A model generated the notes under the pieces. It saw nothing but the letters and a program-made list of their open reading frames with translations. It was not told the DNA's origin and did no database searches. From NCBI RefSeq assembly GCF_008831285.2, contig NC_045140.1:5311528-5375527 (forward strand): 64,000 nucleotides of DNA. Reading direction: 5' to 3'. This document shows, piece by piece, positions 37,191 through 47,899 of the stretch (the stretch's first letter is position 1; each line of letters opens with the position of its first letter). The position numbers and the translations under genes are program-made. This DNA is from Nymphaea colorata. Its lineage: Eukaryota; Streptophyta; Magnoliopsida; Nymphaeales; Nymphaeaceae.

Positions 37191-40100
37191 ATGCACACGA
37201 GAATTCGGCGGTTGAACGCGAATATCTCGTCTGGTAACTTCTCAGGGCGCGTCGTGTGGATCTCTCTCTCTCTCTCTCTCTCTCTTTTGCTGATCCGTAT
37301 TGCAGATTGCCGTGTGGTGGGAAGAGGGACGATATTAGCAAGTGGCGAGCAGTTCCTCTGTCAGGGCATAAGCCGCAGTATCAACCTTTCTTATCCTCTT
37401 CCCTTCTATTTCTGTTCTTGTGTTTTGGTTATAGTATTATGCTTAGGCGACCTGCACCCATTTTATTATGTTCTCTTTCGTGCCTTCAATTTCGATAATG
37501 CTCGTAAGGTTTCAGGTTTATTTGGTATTTGGGCTGTTGCAATCTTTTCTGGATTGATGATACATGTTGGTGATACTTTTGCTATGATCTGCGAAGTCCT
37601 TTTAGCGGGTTTTTGTCCAATCGTTGCCTTGGTTCCTGTTTAGAATCAATTGTGCAAGCATAATGTGTATATAGCTGCATGTTATAAGTCGCGTTGGTTC
37701 AGACCAATTTTCTGCTCGTTTTATTGCGTTTACATCAACCCCACGCCAACATATTCCGGTGAAGTTTGTGTTCAACGTCTGCTACTCGTGGATCCTTTTT
37801 CATGTTATTTGGAGGATTTGCTGTAAGGTTCCAAGATGTAAAAGGGTCAGCCGGTTTAGTTATTGTCTAAGAAGGAAAGAAGCTCATGTCATCAAATTCC
37901 TGTGGCCTTCGAGATAATTGAAAAAAAATATGTTATCTTGATGTTGGGCTGTTCCCCCGCCTCCTTGGGCCTATGCTTAATTTTTTTTTTCTTGCTCTGT
38001 GGAATTATCTTCCCCAGCAAAATTAAATGAAAGGTCTGACGCTAATAAGAAAAATGAAAAGTACCCGCAAGCTGTTGCTAATTATAGATCAAAAGTCATC
38101 GGTCATTTCTACTGTCCGCATGAAAGATTTGTTTTCACTAGCATATGATACTAAATGGAAGTGTCACTGAGCTACTGCAACATTGGAAAGCTTCAATCTT
38201 TATGGGGATCATTATTAGTTCCATAGGATTGTTTATCATATATGCCATCGTTCAAGGGCTTCAGGCATCATTTGTGGAATGGATGCAAATGAAGGTATGA
38301 ATTAACATACCCAAAATTTAAGAACATTCTTGGTAAATTTACATCTCTTATTGTTAATCCATATCTCAAGTTATGCTAGGATTAAATGTGCAGCAGAAGT
38401 GTTAAACATTGAGATTGTGTCTATCAAAATCCATCTGTCTACCTTTTTACTTAATTTAATGCTCAATAATGTTTTGACGAGAATCATTCTAAATGTATGA
38501 AGGATACTTTCAACTTGCTATACTGAAAAAGTTGCTGTGCGTCATGGATATCACAGCCATATCTTAATGAAGAGGGCCTTCAACATTTATTTCTGGTTCA
38601 CTCAAGTTAAATTTTCCATTAGAATTTATCACTTTGTCACCATATCATCTTTGTTCCATAAGCCCTCAAAGTCATACATATTCCTTATTCTTTTTAAAGT
38701 GTGCTTTGGATAGTCAGATTAGTTAGAGAAACGTTTTGTTTAGTTGACAGTCCCCATTGATAACTTCTCATGTGAAAAAAACAAAATGTTCAAAAAGTTG
38801 AAATCTGTCCTCCAATTTTTTTTCCCTCTAAGAGATTCGCTGATTACTCAGGTATGACAATTGCTAATAAGAGAGGCTTATTAGCGTTTTGATCCTCCTG
38901 AGCTGGTTTAGTATCTTTGAGGAAAGGGTTTGCACTTTGTACGATAAGTGGGTGGGGACTTGTTGTAAAAAGATGGAAATTGGTGTTGCAGTAGTTGGAT
39001 TCAGTCATCATTTTTCAGGAAGTCTTCAAGATGGCCATAAAAAGTTATGCAGCAAGTTAAGAATATAAATTCCATGACGTAAAAATTTATCCTTGGTATG
39101 ATGGAGGATAGGGAAGTGGGGTGGAGTGTAATGGTTACACCATTCTAGTTATGATAGCTGATGTGGCTTTAGAGATGCTGGCAGTAGATCTGGTGCAGGT
39201 TATGGAGATCAACCTAGTGCAAGTAATAATTTACCATTGATTGCTGCCAACTCTTGGAGTTAAATATTCCCCAACATAGATCATACATCACTCATCTTAC
39301 AGCCATGGAGATGATAATTCCTTGATATGGTATTCCAGATCCCCATTCATTTTACCACTTCATCAGAATTCATGCCCCTACAAGTCTTCAGCTTGGTAAC
39401 TTCTTTTGCCCGTCCAGGGTTGATGTGTCAAATATTTACCATCAAGGTCATATTTATGCTATCACTAATTTCTGAGGTCATTCTGAATAGCATTCTTGAT
39501 CCTTACCATTTTTGAAGTTTGAACAGTTTGGGGTTGTAAAAGTATGAATCCTGTTGCATGGAAAAGTTTGCTTGATAATGTAATATCCTGGATGTGTAAG
39601 GAATAAATTCTCCTGACAAAAAACGTCATTAGCAAAATTGAAATTCTTGAATTATTTGAGCTATTGGCACATAGTTACTTCTCTCAAACCGATTTTTCTT
39701 GTGAAGAACAAGGCTTTAACTGAGTGCCCTTTCATTGCAGAACCTGCATTTTTGCTTCCAAAAAGCTTTTATCTGGTTTTGGTAAGATTAACAAGCAAGA
39801 TCGAAAGGGGAGAAAAAGGACAGACAATTTGCATTGAAAGGCAATACGGCATCCAAAGGTATAATGGACCATCGTCAGTGGATGGTGTCAGCCACTTAAT
39901 AGTAAATATGTGCATTTGGATCAAGATCTGGAGGCAACTTTTAAGTTTTAAGGAATACAATATGGACTTGCCTGTGGACCTTGACTGCTACTTACTGATA
40001 TTCATGTGTCACCGTATGTGTTACCTAAATTATAGATCATTAAGTGAACATGGTAGGGGAAGAGACTTCTCCCTAGAATTAAATTCTCAGATGAAAAACA

Positions 40101-41088
40101 CAGACGTTTACATACTTCATTATGAAATGGGTAGACTGAACGTACTTTGGCATTGGACCTCTTATCTGAAGTAAGAATACTTGAGTCTAAGGGTAAGCAG
40201 TTTGTCCTACGTCCAAAAGGTTAGATAGGCAAGGAGGATAACTACTGGTTGCAGCAAATATAATATCTTGCATTATTGCAGTATTGGGCATTGAGAACCA
40301 TATATCATATATCAAATGAAAAAGTGAAAATCATGTATAATTTGTATTCTGAAGTTCGTACATGCTAGAAGTTGGTAAGGCTTTTTTGTGTCAGCTAGGG
40401 TACCATATTTTGAAATAAAAATCTTTAATATCTGCACAAATATTGAAGTAGGCTATACACCTGTGGCAGCGATGGAACTGGGAATTTCTTCCCAGGGAAT
40501 TGTTACTGGATAAGGTTTCAAGCTCTTTGGGTGCTTTGTTATAGTGATCGTCAGGGCAGGTTAAGCATATTCTAATACATTCATAATCAAAGTGCAAGAT
40601 TGGACTATAGTGAAGAAGTAGCTAGATGAATTTGATTTCTACTATATGCTTCCTGAGAGACTAGCATAAGTCTGGCTTTACTTATTGCTGTCCCTTGCTC
40701 ATGTAAAATTCTACTAAATTGATTTAAAAAAAAAACTTCCCAGTATAATTATTTCTTCATACTTGATCATACGAGGGTTCAAAGATGTTTTCTACTAGTT
40801 GTATTTTCTTCCAAGAACTGACAAGTTGATTGCTTTCTGGTCTTTTTGGCAGTTCATAACCGTGTAAGTTTCTGTGGATGGGATGACATTTATCCATTTC
40901 CAATGCAAACAATGCACAACTCCAAGAACTTTAGGGTGTGACGAAGACAGTTTCTTGGTCATGTATGTCTTTTGTGCTGGATGGATGCGCTCTTTGATTG
41001 TGTGACTAAACCATATTATTGTCATTGTCATCCTTTATATTGGAGCTTTGTGAATCTTCCCGGCATCATATTTGGCATGCATTTGCAG
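37191..41088 (+). other. Probable 5' non-coding exons and introns of the metallophosphatase gene
   Basis: A GC-richer, (CT)n-containing stretch at 37190-37500 looks like a promoter and leader exon. The (CT)n tract is at about 37260-37285, as in the leader of the SURF2 gene. The coding exon of the metallophosphatase opens at an acceptor (ATTTGCAG, 41081-41088). Between them the sequence is intron-like except for a well-formed exon candidate at 38141-38294, listed separately. Open frames at 37191-37643, 39327-39515 and 39638-40174 show no recognised domain. The link between 37.2 kb and the coding exon is inferred, not shown. Confidence 0.4.
38142..38294 (+). CDS. Candidate exon encoding a transmembrane segment
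   Basis: A polypyrimidine-AG acceptor (TTTTCACTAG, ending 38141) precedes CATATG, and a donor (ATGAAG/GTATGA) follows 38294. From the ATG at 38145 the 50 codons are fully open: an N-terminal stretch ending in LLQHWK, a hydrophobic segment FMGIIISSIGLFIIYAIVQG (about residues 19-38), then a short tail SFVEWMQMK. The exon ends in phase 0, and the metallophosphatase exon opens at 41089 in phase 0 with EQCRFFRLIVDHPN before its first Met. Direct splicing would give a membrane-anchored protein of about 387 aa. Unspliced, the frame stops two codons later, giving a 51-aa membrane peptide. Known plant homologues lack such an anchor, so it could equally be an unrelated small gene or chance. Confidence 0.3.
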
Positions 41089-41130
41089 GAACAGTGCAGA
41101 TTTTTCAGATTGATTGTGGACCACCCAAAC

Positions 41131-42102
41131 ATGCAAAAGATGCTGCCAAAGAATGTGATGGCTAATACTCTTCCAAAGCAGCCAATTTTTTCCTTTGGAG
41201 TTATCACTGATGTGCAATATGCAGATATCCCTGACGGGTGCTCATTCCTTGGCGTACCTCGTTACTACAGGCACAGCATTGAGGTCTTGAGAAGGGCTGT
41301 TAAGAAATGGAATCACCATGGGAGTCTGAAGTTTGCAGTTCACTTTGGAGACATAGTGGATGGATTTTGTCCAAGGGAGGATTCAAGAAAAGCTGTGACA
41401 AAACTGGTCCACGAGTTTGAAAAGTTTGAAGGCCCTGTATATCATATGCTAGGAAACCATTGCCTCTACAATCTCCCCCGTGATGATTTGATTTCTTTAT
41501 TGAAAATACCTACATCCCATGGCTGTGCCCACTATGAATTCTCTCCCGCGCCGGAGTATCGGTTTGTCGTTCTGGATGCCTATGACATTAGTGCCATTGG
41601 TTGGCCTAAGGATCATCCTAACACATTGAAAGCTTTTAAGATTTTGCACATTAAGAATCCAAATGTTGACAAAAATAGTCCAACGGGCCTGGCAGGTCTT
41701 GACAGAAGGTACCTGAAGTTCAATGGAGCAGTTGGAAAGGCACAACTAGAATGGCTTGAATTCGTTTTAAAGGATGCAACCAGGCTTAAACAGAACGTAA
41801 TTATCTGCTGTCATCTTCCACTAGACCCTGGGGCAGCATCAGCTGAAGCATTACTGTGGAACTACGACGAAGTAATGAGCGTCATACACAGATACAATTG
41901 CGTGAAGGTGTGCCTGGCTGGACATGACCACAAAGGAGGGTACTGTGTCGATTCCCATGGCATTCATCACAGAGTTCTTGAAGCTGCCCTTGAATGTCCC
42001 CCTGGCTCGGATGCATTCGGCCATGTGGATGTGTATCACGATCGGTTGTCTCTCCTTGGTGTCGATCGGATGCTGAGCATTGATATGGTTTTTGATTGTT
42101 AA
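41131..42102 (+). CDS. Mn-dependent ADP-ribose/CDP-alcohol diphosphatase-like metallophosphatase
   Basis: The exon opens at 41089. The first ATG in frame is 41131, giving 323 aa; Met at 41140 or 41158 is also possible. The protein belongs to the calcineurin-like metallophosphoesterases of the ADPRibase-Mn group, which hydrolyse ADP-ribose, CDP-choline and related pyrophosphates. Metal-binding motifs are in the expected order: GVITDVQYAD (D of motif 1), HFGDIVDG, GNHCLYNLPRDDL, CCHLPLDP and GHDHKGGY. PDGCSFLGVPRYYRHS is typical of the plant and animal family members. The length is within the family range and no catalytic residue is missing. The coding part is a single exon, with upstream exons inferred. 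Confidence 0.92.
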   Translation: MQKMLPKNVMANTLPKQPIFSFGVITDVQYADIPDGCSFLGVPRYYRHSIEVLRRAVKKWNHHGSLKFAVHFGDIVDGFCPREDSRKAVTKLVHEFEKFEGPVYHMLGNHCLYNLPRDDLISLLKIPTSHGCAHYEFSPAPEYRFVVLDAYDISAIGWPKDHPNTLKAFKILHIKNPNVDKNSPTGLAGLDRRYLKFNGAVGKAQLEWLEFVLKDATRLKQNVIICCHLPLDPGAASAEALLWNYDEVMSVIHRYNCVKVCLAGHDHKGGYCVDSHGIHHRVLEAALECPPGSDAFGHVDVYHDRLSLLGVDRMLSIDMVFDC

Positions 42103-42326
42103 GATGCAGGTGTCTGCATTCAGCTCTCAAGAAAAGTTCACACCCAGCTGTCTAAAACTTAATTCCGGGGGAGTATGGATGATGCTCCTCACATGATCCG
42201 CATCACTTGTACACGAATAAGGAAGCATCCAATGAGAATAATCATATGGCTGACGATCTAGTTTATATGTATGAATCATCCATTATCATAATGATTAACC
42301 AAATTTCTAGTCACATTCTAGTTCAC

Positions 42327-42395
<69 letters not shown>

Positions 42396-44501
42396 ATGTC
42401 CAAACATTTAGGAATTTTTTTAAAACTATGATTTCTGATGTGTGGATCAAATCATCAAGTTTACAATCAGACAAACTTAAAGAAAACTGGCTTTTAGATC
42501 TTAATAATCCAGCTAGCAGTCAAAATTCATGTCTTCTTTACACTGCATGTTTTGACATGTACAATTGGGTACATCCAAAAAAGATTGTAGGAATGTTGGA
42601 CAAGGCTTCAGTTTCTCTTTCGGAAGTACAGAATACAGAACCACTAGTCTCAAGAAGTCAATGGCTTTTATTTTCATTTTCCCCCCTCTTCAAACCAATA
42701 AAAAGCAGGACCAATACGGGGACAACTACAAGCCCCTTGCAGAAGTGACTCAAAACTAAATAATTGTTTAGTTGACATTGAAAGTCCGGGTCCCAGAATT
42801 CTTATTTATTTCCCAATGGTAAGTTTAGTCTCCGGCCCTTGAACTAACATGAAGGACAGTGGAATCGGCTTTGAATGGCTATTCTCATTGCTCCAAAAAT
42901 AAACTCTCCTCGCAATTGTCTGTCGAGTTGGTACTGTGAAACCGGCCAAGCAATGCAGCACACTGAACAAGGCGCATCCAGGCTCGGTTTTCTTATGGTT
43001 CAAACTTGGCTGGCATCAGCCACCAAATTGGCTCCGTTCGGCGAGGTAACGACTCTACCAGAGGTAGAACACAGCTAACGCTCGAGCCACCATACGACGA
43101 GTTTCGTTCAGCTTTCAACATTGTAGGATCTCAGATTGAACTCTCAAACCAAATATCTTGTTGAGGCTGTGTAGCTAATGAATCAACTAAGGAAGTGCAA
43201 AAATCCAACTCTCGGGATTTAACAGAGCTTGATATAACCTGAGAGGCTACACATGAGGCCGTTTGGCTGTTGATCAAAACTGAGTTGAACCGAGATAAGC
43301 TTGTGGCTTTCGTGCTCCATTCTCCTGCCTAAGTGGGTTAGCTCATGTAAATCTGGTTGCTGTGTAAATCTGGTTACGTTACTGGGAAGGACAGAGCCAG
43401 AAAATTCTGGCTAAGAGGCATTAAGGATAAATTTTTAAAATTTTAAAGGCACCAATACGTAAATAAGAAAAATTATTCTAAAACATCAATATGAAACAAG
43501 TTGGTATGTGTGGGCAATTGTCCACAATTAACCCACATCTGCCTCCGCCCCTGGTTACAGGATTGAGTTAAAAGCAGAAGCTGAACCGAGCAAGCACCGA
43601 GTTACTTGGTTCAATTCCTAGGCGCTACCTCATGATTCGGAGGAATCGTTTCTTGTTTCAAGTTCATGTCAGAAAAGGGCATCGAAATCTCAGGAAGGCT
43701 ATCTTAAGAAGAAAATATTCTCGAAGGTGTCCATCAAGAAATGCGTAAAAAATGATGCATTCTTTTGTATAAGAACGGGAAAGAAAGTAAAAAGGAAAAG
43801 GTCAGTCTTAAATATCTCATAGTTTTTTAATGTTCTTAAGGGCAACGAATGACGATATCTGTTACAGGTGGCCAAGATTTGTTCCATGATTCCATCACTT
43901 GTTCTATTCTCTATTAAAACACTGCAGTAACCTATGATATCACAAATCTCTTTCACCCTTTCAGCCAAAACCAACTTTTTGCAGTTAAAGGAAAAAAATG
44001 TTCAGCAACAAAAGCACTCTAAGAACTAAAAAGCGCTCTAGAAGAGGAACAGAACTCATATGTCTATGTGGAATCTAAGCAGTTCACAGTAACATGATCT
44101 GTATTTTAAAAGAGCCAAACCGGAAAAGAAAAAGGTAATAATCCAGTTTTGGCGTTTCCTTTTCATAGTCAAACAGGCTTTCCTGCAATTTTTTCTTAGA
44201 GCAAGTTCCCTTAAATCCCAAGTCAATGGGGGCTTTCTCTTCCCAATTACTGGCTTCTCGTGGCACCAAAGGACCAGACATCTGCAGTCTGCAATTTTGG
44301 CAACGACGAACTGCCAAAGTGTGAGGAGGCGAAGGGTTGTTAGGATCTCTTCCCTTTCTTGAAGAGCTCCATGAATGGTGCATGTTTTTTCTGACTTTTT
44401 GTGCAGAGAGACTCGGAGGATTTAAGCACCACCAACCCTTGGCTTTCTTTGCAGCAAAGAAGCCATACCCAGCTCTGTCTATCTCAGGAGAAAGAGCAGA
44501 A
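42103..44501. other. Intergenic DNA upstream of the NRT3 gene
   Basis: A compound microsatellite (CT)n(TA)n lies at about 42328-42393. The segment 42560-43080 is of higher GC content and repeat-like, with short open frames but no known domain. The segment 43440-43560 contains a dispersed-repeat style sequence (AGCCAGAAAATTC to GCCTCCGCCCCTGG). The last 200 bp hold the NRT3 promoter and leader. No gene was recognised. Confidence 0.5.
42328..42393. repeat. (CT)n(TA)n compound microsatellite
   Basis: A CT run of about 22 bp passes directly into a TA run of about 44 bp. This is the same (CT)n(AT)n order as in the palindromic modules at 11.5-12.0 kb, but here there is no (AG)n half and no GCATTCAAAGG arm. 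Confidence 0.9.
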
Positions 44502-45663
44502 ATGACGTCCTCAAGCTCTTTTCATTATTTGGTGGTTGCCCTTGTTACTGCGTTGGTCCTCGCTCCTGTTGATGGGGGTGTTCTCTTCTCTTCCCTTCGT
44601 CGTTCTCTGGAGATTCAGGCATCCCCTAAAGCCGGAGATGGTAATATTCTGCTCTTCCGCTTCGTTGATTCTTGTTCCCCTTCCCGTACTGTCTGCGCCA
44701 TGGATATACGTGAGCCGTAACCCTTCCTGTGGCAGATGGAAGAAGATGACCATGTTTCCACACAGAGACAAAGACAAAGAGTCTATGTTCTGTTTCTTGC
44801 TACTTTCTTCCACCTTGTTTCTTTGGTGGCGAAAAGTTCAAAACTAAAAATTTCTTCATTTTTTATATGAATCAAGATGGTCTTCAGGATTAATTCAAAC
44901 TTCCTGGTTGATCATCACAAACCACAATATGCAGAAATTGTCAATCCTGGAATCGCCGAGACGGACGGCAACGAAGAGGTTTAACCAGGAAAAGACTTCC
45001 GATAGTCAACATCCAGAAACAGTTGAAGAGAAGCCTTTTTTTGGGTGGGGGTTAAAACGATCCTTCGTTTTTCCAACTTCATGATCTCTCTTTGGAAGCC
45101 AAACAGGATCCGCTTTTCATTTTTCTTCCAATGGAATCTTCAAATTCAAACTGATCAATAACACTCTTCTTCTTTTCTTGTCTCCAGTTTTGAAGGCAGG
45201 GGAGGACAAGATCGAGGTGACGTGGGCACTGAACCAGACGTTCTCCGGCGATGCCGATAGCTACAAGACGATCAACGTGAAGCTGTGCTACGCGCCGTTG
45301 AGCCAGGAGAACAGAGGCTGGAGGAAGACGAACAACGACCTCCACAAAGACAAGACGTGCCAGTTGGACATTGCCTCCGTCCCTTTCACGGCGGCAACCC
45401 CGTCGTCGGTGGAGTGGGTGGTGGGGAGGGACACGCCCACCGCCACCTACTTCGTGAGGGCCTACGCTCTCGACTCGAGCGGCCGCCAGGTGGGCTTCGG
45501 CCAGACCACCGACGCCAGCAAGAAGACCAACCTCTTCCGGATCCAAGGGATCAGCGGGAGGCAGCTGTGGGTGGACGTCGCCGCCGGTTGCTTCTCCGCC
45601 CTCTCCGTCCTCTCCCTTTTCGGCTTCTTTCTAGTGGAGAAGAGGATGGCCAAAAAAGCTTAA
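44502..45663 (+). CDS. NRT3.1: High-affinity nitrate transport partner protein NRT3/NAR2 (2 exons)
   Basis: Exons 44502-44640 and 45188-45663 (phase-1 intron of 547 bp) give 204 aa, the usual NAR2 length. The protein binds NRT2 nitrate transporters and is needed for their stability and activity at the plasma membrane. Residues 1 to about 26 (SFHYLVVALVTALVLAPVDG) form a signal peptide. The conserved extracellular domain includes GEDKIEVTWALNQT, YKTINVKLCYAPLSQ, RGWRKTNNDL, DKTCQLDI and TATYFVRAYALDSSG. A single C-terminal membrane segment (SALSVLSLFGFFLVEKR) ends in the basic tail MAKKA. The second exon is GC-rich compared with the first. An AATAAA lies at about 45748. The start is the first ATG before the signal peptide. 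Confidence 0.95.
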
Positions 45664-47899
45664 GCGTTTCTGTCTTATCACTCTCTCTGAAATTGACAAA
45701 TTCGGTGGTTGCTGTAGTTTTTGTTTCTTCCTGTGGTGAAAACTTGAATAAAAATGGAGAATGGACATCTTGCTGTGATACAAATGCTAATAGTAATCTT
45801 TGTTTTTTTGGTGGACAGTTTGGATTGGATTTTATGGTGCTTTTAGCAACAGTTTATAATGCAACAGTTAATTATGCTTTAGCGACAGCAATGAAGTTTG
45901 AATGTTTAGCTATCGCTTTCACCTGTTCTTTATGAATAGGCTTAAGCAAGTGCTCGTTTTCCTACCATAAGATTCTCTAGCATAGTATCATCAGCATGAA
46001 AAAAACTTCTCTACGGGCTCTATATATGCACCATCACAGCTCCCTGTATTAGAGAACTATTTATCTCAACTGCCATGGGATTCTTCTTGGTGTCCTTAGT
46101 CTTCTCGCAGTCTTGGAAGAGACAATGTTTCTATCCCCATCTTTTAACGACCATGTAATTCTTGATCCTTGTTTATAGAACAACGCTTATCCTCTAAGAG
46201 GCTGCTTGACACTAGGAATGAACACGTGAATGTTTTATAAATTTGCCTCAAATTTGATTTGCATTCACAAAAACATTTGTTCAAATATTAAATTCAGGAC
46301 ACATTCATGAAACACCCGATTGTATTGTTGTCCCTAATGAGGACTTTAAGAAACTGTCTAACATAATTAGATTTGAGGAAAACAATAAATGCTAGAAGGC
46401 GCATCACGAATTGCGTGCAAAAATGTCGAGGCTGCTTTCCCTTGCCGATTTAATATTATAGATATGAATTTCGAATGTATAAAGCAAATTTTAAATTTGC
46501 TTTGAAACTAACAGTGTTAATTTCGCATGTCCTTAAATTATATATCTATAAACAGAACTAAATTTATGAAAAAATTTAAAATGCTAGGAGGTACATCACT
46601 TGTGGCGTGCGTGCGTGCGTGTTATGAATTGTTTGTTGGGCATCCTATTTTTATTCCGCCTTTACCTTCGTTCTCTTAAAAAATGTCGAAATTGTATTTC
46701 CTTACAAATTTAACTTTGTAGACGAATACAAATATTCAAGTATAGATTATTTTTATCATAAAATAAGACGTGAAAAGTATACTTCTATGATAATACTTTA
46801 AAACTTTAACTTCCCGGACTTGTAAATCTAACCTGTCGAGACATTTTATTTCTCCTTACCGGTAACCATTAAGACGGCATAAGTTTACTACTTGACATGG
46901 ATCTCATCTACATTGAAACCGACGTTGTCCAAATCTGTGCGATAATTTTTGCCAGAAAAGTAGAAAAATGCCAAGTACTAGTCATAATCAGAGAGAAACA
47001 GAAGTAATAAGCGAGTGACGAACATTCCAGTGAATCACTTTACAGCATATTTCGTGACACCCATGACAAGAAAGATTCATTAGTGCCCATGGAAAAACCA
47101 AAAAATAAAATATCCATAGTTTGTATACACAGGAAACAAAAAGAATTTCAGCTTTGGATAACAAAAGCAGATGCCCACTATTAACGACAAACTCCTATTA
47201 TTAACAACCAATTCAACGTACATAGCAAACCCGAGTTAGGCCAAAACCCCTCTTCCTTTCACCGTGCTCTCAGGTCCAGGGCTGCTTTAAAATTTGGGTG
47301 AGAAGGAACACACCTGCCAACTAAAAAGTTACACATTCATGGTTTGCAGTTCAGAAGACTGCAGGAATCAAACTTACAACCGAACTTCCACCAGCCCCCT
47401 TTTGGAGGCAGTTAACATACGTTGGGTGCATCGAAGTATTTGTTAGCACATAAGCAATTTTGGTTTCAGATGACAGCACAACTATCAATGCGAAGTACAC
47501 TAGACTGTAGAGAACCCGATCAAAGCATCAAGAAGGTACACCAACGACGCATCAGAAGTGAAAAAGAAGTGTGTTTTCAATAGGCACCAACAACACTAAA
47601 AAGACTGTTTGTACATGGCAGTTCCGCAGAAGTAGACAACAAAAAAGGAACAAATGAAGAATCAGAGTCAAGAACCCACATGGTTCCTTGCCTTGACATG
47701 GAAAAATGTAATTTTACACCAGCATCAAGGTAGAAAAATAAATTATGAAAAGAGGGTATGTCTATCCGCGGCCAAGATCTCTTGCCACTTCTCACTGAAA
47801 ACACAAAAAAGAAAGAAAACAAAAACAAAAATCAAAACAGGTTATTATGCCTTGTTGCAAAAGAGGAAGGCCTACAGAGGGGTTCACACGTGTACTGCA
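45664..47899. other. Spacer between convergent NRT3 and eIF4B genes
   Basis: This region contains the NRT3 3'UTR (to about 45950), the dispersed repeat copy near 46220-46370 (CATTCATGAAACACCCGATTG), a GTGCGTGCGTGCGTG run near 46607-46621, and the 3' flank of eIF4B on the minus strand. Open frames at 47577-47965 on both strands have no recognised family and probably overlap the eIF4B 3'UTR. Confidence 0.5.

Noticed and set aside
45285-45935. A 216-codon frame overlapping NRT3 exon 2
   Set aside because: It is a shifted reading of the GC-rich NRT3 coding sequence, with Arg/Pro/Gly-biased content typical of an out-of-frame shadow.
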